Source: Clostridia bacterium
Lineage (GTDB): Bacteria > Bacillota > Clostridia > TANB77 > CAG-508
Direction of reading: 5' to 3'
Assembly: GCA_017625465.1 (NCBI GenBank)
Contig: JAGAKS010000016.1
Coordinates: 1 to 64,000, forward strand
Length of the DNA stretch: 64,000 nt
A program made the translations under genes and the position numbers. Below, piece after piece: positions 16,457-25,049 of the stretch (position 1 is the first letter of the stretch; every line of letters begins with the position of its first letter). The notes below the pieces were generated by a model. The model saw only the letters and a list, made by a program, of their open reading frames with translations. It had not been told where the DNA came from and did not search any database.

Positions 16457-18742
16457 TTATCTTCCTACTCTTTTACAATATTTTTCTAACATTGCAGCTG
16501 CTTCTGCTCTTGTTGTTTTACCTTTTGGATTTAAAGTTCCATTTGCGTTTCCAGAAATTACTCCGGCCCCTACTGCCCATTTAACTTGAGATGTAGCATA
16601 ACTAGAAACTTTATTTCTATCAGAAAATGCTGATAAATTATTTGTTTGTGATGTATTTTTTCCTTTAAATTTAGCATATCGATTCAATATTACTGCTAAA
16701 TCTTCTCTTGTTATATTATCATTTGGTCCAAATTTTCCATTGTTATATCCACTAACAACTTTTTTATCTGTTGCCCATTTTACCGCTTTGTAATAATAAT
16801 CTTTAGAGTTTTGTACATCTGGGAATTTTGGCTTTCCAGACACTGCTGGTTGTCCTTCCATTCTGTAAAGAATTGTTACTAACATTCCTCTAGTTAATAG
16901 TGTATTTGGTGAAAATGTAGTTGATGATGTTCCAGATATAATATTGTTTTTATAACAATATTTAACTGCCTCATAATACCATGCATTTCCAGCAACATCT
17001 GTAAATGGTAATTCTGTTAAAGATACTGTAACATTAAATGTTCCTCTAACTCCTGTACCATCTTTAGCCATTGCAGTAATTGTAGCTGTACCAGTTTTTA
17101 TACCAGTTACTTTTCCGTTTCCGTCCACTGTTGCAACTGATGTATTACTACTACTCCAAATAACACCTTTTTGATATGCGTTGCTTGGACTAACTGTTGT
17201 TTTTAAAGTTGTTGATTGTCCTTTCACAACTGTTTTATTTCCAGATACTTTTATAGAAGTTACTGGTGTTAATTGTATATAACGATATCCATTTTCCTCT
17301 GCTATAGTTTTTGCTGCACTTCCTTCATAACCATAAATAGTGCAATAATCCAAACCATAAAAAACATAATCATCTACTTCTTGAATTGATTTTGTAAAAT
17401 ATATAGAATCCAAAGAAGTACATCCTTCGAAAGTTCCTTTATTGTATCCACCATAATCTAAACTTATTACTTTATAAGGAAAACTTATACTTGTTAATTT
17501 TGAACAATAAGCAAAAGCAGAACCTCCTACTTCTTCTAAATTATCTGGTAATTTTATACTAGTTAAATTTGAACATCCATAAAACATTTCTCTTGAAATA
17601 TTCTTTAAATTATTTGGTAATGAAATTGTTTTTAATGAAGTACATCCTTCAAAAGCATGATTACCAGCTTGTGTAAGTGTATTTGGTAAAGTAACATTTG
17701 TTAACGCTGTACATCCTTCAAATATGCTTTCTGGTAAATGTGTTATTTTTGCTAATATATTGGCAGTAGTTAAAGCTTTGCAATCTTGAAAAGCACCACT
17801 ATCATAAGAAGTATACATTTCAGTTACACTTGCTGGTATTGTAATAGATTTTAATCCTGATTTAGCAAAAGCACTACTTCCAATTTTTGTAACACTATTT
17901 GGAATTGTTATTGCTGTTAATTTTGAACAGTTATAAAAAGTTTCTTTTTCTATATAATTTATTTTATTTGATAATGTAACTGATGCTAAAGAAGTACAGT
18001 TTTCAAAAGCATTGTATCCTAATTCAGTGACAGAATTTGGAATAACTATACTTGTTAATCCTGTATTGGCAAAAGCATAATCATCTATTCTAGTAACACT
18101 GCTAGGTATAGTAATGCTAGTTAAAGATGTACAACCTCTAAAAGCACTATAATCTATTGTTGTAAGTGTTGATGGTAAAGTTACTTTTCTTAAATTAGTA
18201 CAATCATTGAAGCCTTCTACTGTAGTAACTTTTCTGTTTGCTCCATCTATAAATATGTATGATGGTATATTTGCTTCGGTAATATATTTTCCTCTAGCTA
18301 CTACAGTAACTTCGTTACTCCAACTACTATAATTGTAGCTGATATTTCCATCATAATATTCTGCTCCGACAACTTCTGTTTCTACTTCTTTATCAGCTTC
18401 TAAATCAGTTGTTTTTTCTTCTGGTTCTTTAGAAGAAAAAATATGTTCTTCTGTTTTTTCAGTAAGAATAGTATTTGTTGTGTTATTTTGTTCTTCTGTT
18501 TTTTCAGTAAGAACAGTATTTGTTGCAATATTTTGTTCCTCTGTTTTTTCAGTAAGAATAGTATTTTCTATGCTGTTTTGCTCTTCAACTTTTTCTTCTG
18601 TTTCTTGAAAAGATTCTGTTGAAACTGTTGTTTCTTCAATTGGCTTTTTGTCTTCTAATACTTCTAAAGCGAAAACACTTGTAGTTTGCAAAGTAAGAAG
18701 CATAACCAATAGTATTGTTAAAAATGTTTTGATTTTTTTCAT
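16457..18742 (-). CDS. BspA-like leucine-rich-repeat, Big2 and SLH surface protein
   Basis: About 761 residues, secreted and wall-bound. Order: signal peptide (1-25, KTFLTILLVMLLTLQTTSVFA), a Glu/Thr-rich stalk with three 15-residue repeats (LTEKTEEQN), about twelve BspA-type leucine-rich repeats (LTSITIPSSVTRIDDYAF pattern, about 165-480), one Ig-like Big2 domain (VTSIKVSGNKTVVKGQS to GTATITAMAKDG, about 495-575), and three SLH repeats (about 585-761). BspA repeats often bind host or bacterial surface proteins. I prefer the second of two adjacent ATGs (18742), six bases after GGGGGAG; 18745 is also possible. It has its own promoter although it follows the exporter operon. Confidence 0.92.
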   Translation of the reverse strand: MKKIKTFLTILLVMLLTLQTTSVFALEVLEDKKPIEETTVSTESFQETEEKVEEQNSIENTILTEKTEEQNIATNTVLTEKTEEQNNTTNTILTEKTEEHIFSSKEPEEKTTDLEADKEVETEVVGAEYYDGNISYNYSSWSNEVTVVARGKYITEANIPSYIFIDGANRKVTTVEGFNDCTNLRKVTLPSTLTTIDYSAFRGCTSLTSITIPSSVTRIDDYAFANTGLTSIVIPNSVTELGYNAFENCTSLASVTLSNKINYIEKETFYNCSKLTAITIPNSVTKIGSSAFAKSGLKSITIPASVTEMYTSYDSGAFQDCKALTTANILAKITHLPESIFEGCTALTNVTLPNTLTQAGNHAFEGCTSLKTISLPNNLKNISREMFYGCSNLTSIKLPDNLEEVGGSAFAYCSKLTSISFPYKVISLDYGGYNKGTFEGCTSLDSIYFTKSIQEVDDYVFYGLDYCTIYGYEGSAAKTIAEENGYRYIQLTPVTSIKVSGNKTVVKGQSTTLKTTVSPSNAYQKGVIWSSSNTSVATVDGNGKVTGIKTGTATITAMAKDGTGVRGTFNVTVSLTELPFTDVAGNAWYYEAVKYCYKNNIISGTSSTTFSPNTLLTRGMLVTILYRMEGQPAVSGKPKFPDVQNSKDYYYKAVKWATDKKVVSGYNNGKFGPNDNITREDLAVILNRYAKFKGKNTSQTNNLSAFSDRNKVSSYATSQVKWAVGAGVISGNANGTLNPKGKTTRAEAAAMLEKYCKRVGR
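18446..18580 (-). repeat. Three tandem 45-bp units in the stalk of the LRR-SLH protein
   Basis: Units at 18446-18490, 18491-18535 and 18536-18580 differ at a few positions and each encode 15 residues around LTEKTEEQN. The array is in frame, so unit loss or gain would lengthen or shorten the stalk without stopping translation. Confidence 0.85.
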
Positions 18743-18769
18743 CATTTTCTCCCCCTTTTTCTGCAAAAT

Positions 18770-18798
18770 ATTATATATCAATAACATTTTTAATTCAA
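18770..18798 (-). promoter_or_regulatory. Sigma-A promoter of the LRR-SLH gene
   Basis: Minus strand -35 TTGAAT, 17-base spacer, -10 TATAAT, about 25 bases before the start codon and inside the short gap behind the adaptor gene. It allows expression of the SLH genes apart from the exporter operon. Confidence 0.75.
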
Positions 18799-18831
18799 TA
18801 CTTATACATATAAAAATTATATTTTTTCTTA

Positions 18832-19476
18832 TTAGTTTATTATTGTAACATTTGCTGTCATACCAAGCATTATATCGCCATCATTATCAAATTGAACTGT
18901 TACAGTAAATTTGCCATTACTTGCAGTATTACTTATATTAATTACATTACCTTGTAGTGATTTGTCTTCAAAAGTTTCCAGTTTTATTATAGCATTCTGT
19001 CCTAATGTAACATTAGATATTTCTGTTTCATCTACTTCAAATTGAACCATTAAATTATTTATAGATTCAATTTTAATATAGTGTTCATTTGTACATTTTT
19101 CATCTACATCAGGAATATTGCTTTCAGTTATAACACAATCATAAGGTGCTTGAAGATATTTGCCATTTGTGTACTTCAAAATATTCTCTCCTGCTTTTAT
19201 AACTTTATTTAACTCTATATAACTTTCAGATAAATAATATGTCGCATGAACTTCTAGTTTCTCACTCAAATTTGATTGTACTTCACAATTTGCTGTAATT
19301 GTTGTAGAAGTTGTGTTTTGAGTAGTTTCATTATCTGTACTTGCAAAATCATTAGCATACTCACTACTATCAAAATTCTGTTCAGATTCGCTTTTTAAGT
19401 ACACATAAAACATTATTAAAAAAATTATAATTAAAATAATAATAACTGGTATTCTATAATCTAACTTCCTTTTCAC
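18832..19476 (-). CDS. Second exporter adaptor protein (HlyD/RND membrane-fusion-like), short
   Basis: A 214-residue protein with one N-terminal membrane helix (about 7-27) and an extracellular part like the larger adaptor at 22.4-23.4 kb: YYLSESYIELNKVIKAGENI, LKYTNGKYLQAPYDCVITES, then a beta-barrel segment ending in QFDNDGDIMLGMTANV. It lacks the long coiled hairpin and the C-terminal extension of full adaptors (usual length over 300). The GTG start follows GAGAGGA. It is the fifth gene of the exporter operon, 12 bases after the cadherin-like gene. It may replace or assist the first adaptor, which carries a frameshift. Remnants of a related gene end lie at 13.1 kb. Confidence 0.72.
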   Translation of the reverse strand: MKRKLDYRIPVIIILIIIFLIMFYVYLKSESEQNFDSSEYANDFASTDNETTQNTTSTTITANCEVQSNLSEKLEVHATYYLSESYIELNKVIKAGENILKYTNGKYLQAPYDCVITESNIPDVDEKCTNEHYIKIESINNLMVQFEVDETEISNVTLGQNAIIKLETFEDKSLQGNVINISNTASNGKFTVTVQFDNDGDIMLGMTANVTIIN

Positions 19477-19488
19477 TGTTTTTCCTCT

Positions 19489-20550
19489 CTATGTATTTTT
19501 ATTTACATATATTCTATAATTTCTAACATTTCCATTTTCAGCTGTTACAGAGATTAATATTTTATTTGAGCTATTAGACAAGTCTGCATTACCATATATG
19601 CAAACTTTTGCTGTAGTTTCTTCTGCTGTTGCAGTTATTTTTATACTCTCCGTGTCTTTTGCTACATTTATAAAATAAGTACTGTTATCTTTTGAAAAAG
19701 TTTTGTTTAAATCATAACCATCAACTACTAAACTATTTAAATAATTATTGTCTGAACCATTATAAGTAACAACATTTTCTGTACTTGCAGAAGTAATATT
19801 AGAAGCTTTACTTATTGTTTCTTTTTCTTCGTTTTCTTCATCTTCTTCAGTTTCGCTAGGTTTAGTTTTTTTCTCTGGCACTTTTTCTTTATTCATAGCT
19901 TCTTCTTCATCTTCTGGTTTAGTCATATCCTCTATGTCATCTTCTTTATCTTTATCACTTTCTGGCAAAGTTGGTTTTGTAATTGTATCATCTTTAATTG
20001 TATTATTTTCTACATTGTTATTTACAACATTATTATTTACAATATTGATACTTGCTACATTGTTATCTTGAACAGTATTGTTTACAATTTCATTTACTTC
20101 ATTTGTCTCAATAGTTTCTTCGATAATTCTAACGTTTTCTTCTACTGTTTCTTTTTCTTCACTATTTTCTGCATTAGTAATAGTAGCTACAAATTTTAGT
20201 GTATCTCCGATACTTTGTTCTGTTGGAATATCATAGAACAAAGTTATTGTATTTAAATTAGTTTCTGCTTTATTCAAATTTATAATAATTTGATTAGCTT
20301 GTTGCTCAGCTTCTACATTACTTTGTATTTCAATGTTTTCCAAATTTTGATTTGAATTTAACTCAAAAATTGATTTTTCGTATGGAATATTTTCAATATT
20401 TATTGTCATTTCAATTTTTTCGTTCTTGGTAACCTCTTCTTTTGAAATTCTAAAAAATGATTTTTCAGCAGTAGCATAAGAACGTGTAAAAGGTATTATT
20501 ATAGCTATTATTAGCAAAACTATAACTCCAATTTTAAAATTTGTTTTCAT
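19489..20550 (-). CDS. Secreted protein with C-terminal cadherin-like beta-sandwich domain
   Basis: A 353-residue exported protein: signal peptide (1-27), a first beta-sandwich of about 110 residues that resembles cohesin-type folds (SFFRISKEEVTKNEKIEMTI to TNAENSE), a long low-complexity stalk rich in Asn, Glu, Lys and Pro (about 145-265), and a C-terminal cadherin-like domain (PF12733 type: YLNSLVVDGYDLNKTFSKDN, ITATAEETTAKVCIYG, NGNVRNYRIYV). No SLH repeat, sortase signal or C-terminal helix, so it is either released or held by partners. It lies between the permease and the second adaptor in the exporter operon, which suggests a role outside the membrane with the exporter. Exact function unknown. 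Confidence 0.75.
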   Translation of the reverse strand: MKTNFKIGVIVLLIIAIIIPFTRSYATAEKSFFRISKEEVTKNEKIEMTINIENIPYEKSIFELNSNQNLENIEIQSNVEAEQQANQIIINLNKAETNLNTITLFYDIPTEQSIGDTLKFVATITNAENSEEKETVEENVRIIEETIETNEVNEIVNNTVQDNNVASINIVNNNVVNNNVENNTIKDDTITKPTLPESDKDKEDDIEDMTKPEDEEEAMNKEKVPEKKTKPSETEEDEENEEKETISKASNITSASTENVVTYNGSDNNYLNSLVVDGYDLNKTFSKDNSTYFINVAKDTESIKITATAEETTAKVCIYGNADLSNSSNKILISVTAENGNVRNYRIYVNKNT

Positions 20551-20564
20551 ATCTTAATTTCCTC

Positions 20565-21734
20565 CTAATCTGTATGTAAAGCATCAATAGGTTTTAATTT
20601 AGATGCCTTGTCTGCTGGGAAAATTCCAAATACAGTACCAATTAAGCTACTTGCTACAAATGATAAAACTACAATTCCTATACTTGGTGTAAATGAATAT
20701 CCCATTTCTCCTAGCAATAAGCCTATTCCAATTCCTAACACAATTCCAATAATTCCGCCTAATATACATAGTACTAAGGCTTCAATTAAAAATTGTGTTA
20801 ATATATCCATTCTTTTAGCTCCTAATGCTTTCCTAATTCCTATTTCTTTTGTTCTTTCAGTAACAGATACTAGCATTACATTCATTACTCCTATTCCACC
20901 TACAATTAGTGAAATACTTGCAATTCCACCTAACAATAAAGACATAGTATTATTTATATCATCCATTGTATCTAACATAGAATCTTGTGAGGATACACTA
21001 AAATAATCTGATGTAATACCTAAAGAAGATTTTATGTAATTTTCAATTAAATTTGTTGTTCTGTCTATTACATCTTCACTAGAAACTTTTATATAGAGAT
21101 TACTTATACTTGTATCACTTCCTAAATATTTTGCTGTTGTAAATGGAACTATAATCATATCATCTATATTACTACCCATAGAACTTCCAACTGCAGTTAT
21201 TACTCCAATTACTGTATAATTATCTCCATCAATTTTTATACTCTGCCCTACTGGATTACTTAAACTAAATAAAGTTTCGGCTATGTCATTACCTAATAAG
21301 CATATTTTACTATTGTTTTCTAAATCTATTTCTGATAATAGTCTTCCTTTGCTAATTGTTAAATTTGTAACTGTCATATATTCAGAAGTTGTTGCAATTA
21401 TACTTGCTCTTTGTGATGTAGTGTTTCCTCTTGTTACTGTGCTTGATACATTTTTATATGGTGCAACATTTTCAACATTGCCAATTTCTTTTATTTCATC
21501 AAGTTGAGAATAACTTAAACTAGCATCACTACTATTTATATTTAGTGTTAATATATCAGCTCCAAGAGATTGGACTTGCGAAGTAACTTGATTCGCAGAA
21601 CCAGTTCCTATTCCCACTAAAATTATAACTGAAGCAATTCCTATAACTAAACCTAACATTGTGAGTAAAGATCTTAATTTATTACTAGCTATATTTTTAA
21701 GCGAACCCTTCAAAATATTTATAAATTTTGTCAC
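20565..21734 (-). CDS. MacB-type ABC transporter permease (FtsX domain)
   Basis: A 389-residue permease with four membrane helices: one at about 20-45 (LRSLLTMLGLVIGIASVIILVG), a large extracellular MacB core domain (about 50-265), and three helices at the C-terminus with the FtsX-family block SVTERTKEIGIRKALGAKR between them. Such permeases do not carry substrate through the membrane; they use ATP in the cytoplasm to move the outer domain, in peptide or lipoprotein export or resistance. The GTG start overlaps the ATPase stop by one base. The frame is intact although the partner ATPase and adaptor frames are not. Confidence 0.92.
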   Translation of the reverse strand: MTKFINILKGSLKNIASNKLRSLLTMLGLVIGIASVIILVGIGTGSANQVTSQVQSLGADILTLNINSSDASLSYSQLDEIKEIGNVENVAPYKNVSSTVTRGNTTSQRASIIATTSEYMTVTNLTISKGRLLSEIDLENNSKICLLGNDIAETLFSLSNPVGQSIKIDGDNYTVIGVITAVGSSMGSNIDDMIIVPFTTAKYLGSDTSISNLYIKVSSEDVIDRTTNLIENYIKSSLGITSDYFSVSSQDSMLDTMDDINNTMSLLLGGIASISLIVGGIGVMNVMLVSVTERTKEIGIRKALGAKRMDILTQFLIEALVLCILGGIIGIVLGIGIGLLLGEMGYSFTPSIGIVVLSFVASSLIGTVFGIFPADKASKLKPIDALHTD

Positions 21735-22406
21735 TACTCTCCCTCCTCATATAACTTTCCATCTGATATCCTAACCATTCTTTTTGCTCTTTTTGCCACA
21801 TTTATATCGTGTGTGATAATGATTATTGTTTGACCTTTATTATTTAATTCTTCTAATTCATTCATAATATCAATACTTGTTTTTGAATCTAAAGCTCCGT
21901 GTTGGTTCATCTGCAAGTATTATTTCTGGATTGCAAGCTAATGCTCTTGCTATTGCAACTCTTTGTTGCTGTCCTCCAGACAATTGTGTAGGCAAATGAT
22001 TTTCTCTTCCTGATAATCCTACTTTATTTATTAATTCCAATGCTATTTTTTTAGATTCTTCGTTTGTTTTTCCTTGATATATTAGAGGAATTTGTATGTT
22101 TTCAACTGCTGTCATTTTACTTAATAAATTAAAATTTTGAAATATAAAACCTATCTTGTTATTTCTAATTCTTGCAAGTTGATTTTCAGAGGCTTTACTT
22201 ACATTTGTTCCATCTAAAATGTAATTTCCACTGTCTGATATATCTAACAATCCTAATATATTCATTAATGTTGATTTTCCCGAACCAGATGGGCCAATTA
22301 TAGATACAAATTCTCCTCTTTCTACTTTAAAATTTATATTGTCTAAAGCCTGTATAGTTTCTCCACCTAGATAAAAACTTTTTTTAATATTTTCTAAATT
22401 TATCAT
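21734..22406 (-). pseudogene. MacB-type ABC transporter ATPase, frameshifted
   Basis: Two adjacent frames make one ATPase of about 223 residues. The first (21870-22406) carries Walker A IIGPSGSGKST, the Q-loop (FIFQNFNLLS), the signature QLSGGQQQRVAIARAL and Walker B IILADEPT; the second (21734-21916) continues GALDSKTS (D-loop) and IIIITHD (H-loop). One extra C (minus strand, about position 21899), in ACACGGAGC where ACAGGAGC is expected, shifts the frame right after Walker B. Removing it restores the family sequence exactly. Either the gene is inactive, or translation or the assembly corrects it. The site is not a homopolymer. Next to it the adaptor has a similar lesion. Confidence 0.85.
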
Positions 22407-22418
22407 TCATTTAACTCC

Positions 22419-23403
22419 TTATTTAGTTGGTGCTTGAAAACCAGAACTTCCGCTAGGCATACTAGCTCCATCTGGCATATTTGGTCTTTCAAAACCACTT
22501 TCTCTATTCATGCCACTCATTCCGTTTTTTTCATATTTATCATTACTGCTACTTCTTATTGTATTTTGTTTTGTAGTTGTAACAACTTGTATTGTATCAC
22601 CTTCATTTAAACCTGAAGTTACTTCTACGTATTCATCATCAGACATTCCAGTACCGTATATCTACTTCCTTTGTTTCTCCGTTTTCTACTAACAGAACAT
22701 ATTTTCTATCGCCATTAATTTGTACTCCTGCAATTGGTACTGCTAATACATCTGTTAATTCGGAAATATTAATTGTACAAGACACTGACATTCCAATTTT
22801 TATATTTTCATCATTTTCTAAGCTAATTTCTACTGGAAATGTTGTTCCACTAGAGGCATAGCTACCTACCCAATCAATTTTTGAAATTTTACCAGTATAT
22901 TTTTGAGATGTGTCTGCTGTTAAAGAAATTTCTACCTCTTCTTCTAAACTAATATTAGAAATTTCATTTTCATTAATATTTAGTGTTATAATTAAATCTT
23001 CTAAATTTTGAACTTCAACATAATGACTACTTGTTGCTTGATATTTAGTTTCAGGAACAGAATGGCTAGAAACTACTAAATCATAAGGAGCTTTTAAATA
23101 TGTTCCGTTTGTATATTTTAGAATATTTTCTCCAGATTTTACTATATCTCCATCCTCTACACACATAGTTTCAAAGTAGTATGATGTAGATAAGCTTAAT
23201 TTTTCTATTTTAGAAGTTTCTATCTCACCAGAACCAGTTAAAGTTTTCTTAATTGTTTGTTTTCCTACAGTTACATTTTCAACAGTTGTAGAGCTTGATG
23301 TTTGGTCTGTATTTAAACCTATTTGTTTTCCTACAAAAAATGTTATTGTCCCAACTATCGCTATTAAAATTAGTGTTGGTAATATCTTTTTGATTTTTTT
23401 CAT
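22419..23403 (-). pseudogene. MacA/RND-type exporter adaptor, frameshifted
   Basis: Two frames make one adaptor of about 327 residues. The first (22639-23403) has an N-terminal membrane helix, a lipoyl-like half domain, ENILKYTNGTYLKAPYDLVV, a beta-barrel and DVLAVPIAGVQINGDRKYVL; it then runs out of frame at KEVDIR. The second (22419-22646) continues TGMSDDEYVEVTSGLNEGD and ends in a Gly, Met, Ser and Pro-rich tail. One surplus base in CGGTACT (about 22652-22656) explains the break. Adaptors of this type link MacB-like permeases to the outside. It is the first gene of the exporter operon and lies behind a tandem repeat box. It is paralogous to the short adaptor at 18.8-19.5 kb. Confidence 0.83.
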
Positions 23404-23449
23404 AAATATTCACATTCCTTCCTTATTCGTTCTATACTACAATAAACTT

Positions 23450-23471
23450 TAAAGATTAAATAAAGGTTAAA
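23450..23471 (-). promoter_or_regulatory. Tandem 11-bp direct repeat, likely response-regulator box of the exporter operon
   Basis: On the minus strand TTTAACCTTTA is followed directly by TTTAATCTTTA (one mismatch). It lies just upstream of a possible -10 TATAGA and about 50 bases before the adaptor start. One repeat per helical turn is the usual binding site of OmpR/PhoB-type regulators. A second, similar pair lies in front of the response-regulator gene at 25756-25777. Confidence 0.7.
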
Positions 23472-23503
23472 TGCAAAATTATTTTTATAAAATTTTCAAA
23501 ATA

Positions 23504-23531
23504 AAAGCTGTCCAAATAAATGAACAGCTTT
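23504..23531 (-). terminator. Terminator after the small membrane protein gene
   Basis: Stem AAAGCTGT / ACAGCTTT with a 12-base loop, followed by TTATTTTG on the minus strand. It separates the regulator operon from the exporter operon. Confidence 0.7.
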
Positions 23532-23536
23532 CTATA

Positions 23537-23776
23537 TTAAGATTCTTTTGTTGTATTTGATGTAGTATCACCAGATGATTTTGATGGCATTTCTATATTT
23601 TGCCTATCTACTTTATTCATTGGTCCTCCTTCTGGCATTTCTCCACTATTTGTCATTTGACCTCTTGGAAAATTCATTCTATTTGCATTACGCTTATTTA
23701 ATAGCATGAAACCAGCTGTTGTAATTATTGCACCTATTAAAATACCAATAATTAAAGTCAAAACTTTTCCTTTCAT
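23537..23776 (-). CDS. Small membrane protein with Met/Pro/Gly-rich tail
   Basis: A 79-residue protein: one N-terminal membrane helix with glycine zipper character (TLIIGILIGAIITTAGFMLL) and an extracellular hydrophilic tail with many Met, Pro, Gly and Asn (MNFPRGQMTNSGEMPEGGPM), ending in a Ser/Thr-rich stretch. Good ribosome binding site (GGGGGGAA). It follows the histidine kinase gene by 31 bases and ends before a terminator, so it is the third gene of the two-component operon. The tail composition resembles that of the C-terminal extension of the first adaptor (NMPDGASMPSGSSGF). A role in sensing together with the kinase is plausible but unproved. Confidence 0.65.
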   Translation of the reverse strand: MKGKVLTLIIGILIGAIITTAGFMLLNKRNANRMNFPRGQMTNSGEMPEGGPMNKVDRQNIEMPSKSSGDTTSNTTKES

Positions 23777-23807
23777 TTCAAATTCCCCCCTTCTTTTTTA
23801 CATAATT

Positions 23808-25049
23808 TTATTTTTGTACTTTTTTAAAGTTAACTTTGAAAGTAGTATAGCCATTAGTTGAATTTACTGTAATTTTGCCTTCATGATTAATCACTATACT
23901 TTTAGCTATGGCTAATCCTAATCCGTATCTATCATCATTTCTATTTCTAGATTCATCAACACGATAAAATCTTTCAAATATTTTTTCTTTCATCTCATCT
24001 GGTATAGCTTTGCCTTGATTTTTTACTTCTAATACAATTTCATTTTTTTGATTTTTTAAATTTACAATTATTTCTCCATTTTGCTCACAATGTTTAATTG
24101 AATTATCTACTAATATTGCAACCAATTGTTTTATCTGATATATATCACATTTTAAAGATATGTTTTCTTCTATATTTGCAGTAAATTTAATTTGTTTTTC
24201 ATACATCAAACTTTCAAAGGTTAAACAAGAATTATCTATTGCTTTTGAAATATTAGTAACTACATACATTTCTTTTTCTACCGCATTTTCTATTTTAGAA
24301 AGATTTAATAAATTTGTAATAAGCTTATTCATGCGCTCTGATTCACTTTTGATATTATCAATCCATTTTTGCTGAAAGTCGTCTTCTAAAGCTTCTGAGC
24401 TAGCCAATATAACTGCAATTGGTGTTTTTAATTCATGAGAGGCATCAGCTATAAATTGTTTTTGTTTGTCTAATGCTTCAATAGCAGGTTTAGTAATCCA
24501 ATTAGTTAATTTCTTTGATGTAAGAATAATTATTACTTCTAATATAAATAAAATAATTATAGAAGATTTTACTTCATTTCTAAGTCTAGCTTGAGCCATA
24601 CTATTATCTACAATTGTTAATGTGTCATTACCTTTGAAAGAATACGAATATTTTTCAAAATAAAGATTACCAATCATTAAATACTTTTTATTGGGATTGT
24701 TTATAATTTCCTTTGCAAAGCTTTTGATTTCATCTTCTATATCTCCATTTTCAGTATGACTGATGATTTCTTCTATATTTCCATATTCATCAATTGTTAT
24801 AGTATAAATAACTGAATCCATAAATATTTTCTGACCTATGTCACTATTATTTCTGTTATCATTAATTTCAGGTGGATTTATTCTATTATCTGTTTTTCTG
24901 AATTGATTACTCATTCTCATTAAATTGTTTTGAATGTTACTCTTTTCTCTCGCATAACTTTGAGCATTAAATATAATTAAAATTGTGATTAAAAATAATG
25001 AGAGTATAAGCGTTAATACAAAAAATACTTTACTTTCTAACTTATTCAT
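23808..25049 (-). CDS. Sensor histidine kinase
   Basis: A 413-residue VanS/PhoR-type kinase: membrane helix at about 9-28, an extracellular sensor of about 125 residues rich in Asn and Asp, a second helix at about 155-175, the dimerisation domain with the phosphorylated His in ASHELKTPIAVI, and the ATPase domain with N-box (LVDNSIKHC), ERFYRVDESRNR and the G-boxes (YGLGLAIAKSI). It phosphorylates the response regulator encoded just upstream; its start overlaps that gene by eight bases. The signal is unknown. The short acidic, Asn-rich sensor loop would suit a peptide or metal ligand, but this is a guess. Confidence 0.93.
   Translation of the reverse strand: MNKLESKVFFVLTLILSLFLITILIIFNAQSYAREKSNIQNNLMRMSNQFRKTDNRINPPEINDNRNNSDIGQKIFMDSVIYTITIDEYGNIEEIISHTENGDIEDEIKSFAKEIINNPNKKYLMIGNLYFEKYSYSFKGNDTLTIVDNSMAQARLRNEVKSSIIILFILEVIIILTSKKLTNWITKPAIEALDKQKQFIADASHELKTPIAVILASSEALEDDFQQKWIDNIKSESERMNKLITNLLNLSKIENAVEKEMYVVTNISKAIDNSCLTFESLMYEKQIKFTANIEENISLKCDIYQIKQLVAILVDNSIKHCEQNGEIIVNLKNQKNEIVLEVKNQGKAIPDEMKEKIFERFYRVDESRNRNDDRYGLGLAIAKSIVINHEGKITVNSTNGYTTFKVNFKKVQK

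Noticed and set aside
20608..21006. Open frame on the plus strand inside the permease gene
   Set aside because: Lies opposite a clear FtsX-type permease, has no ribosome binding site and no protein-like composition; typical of AT-rich antisense frames.
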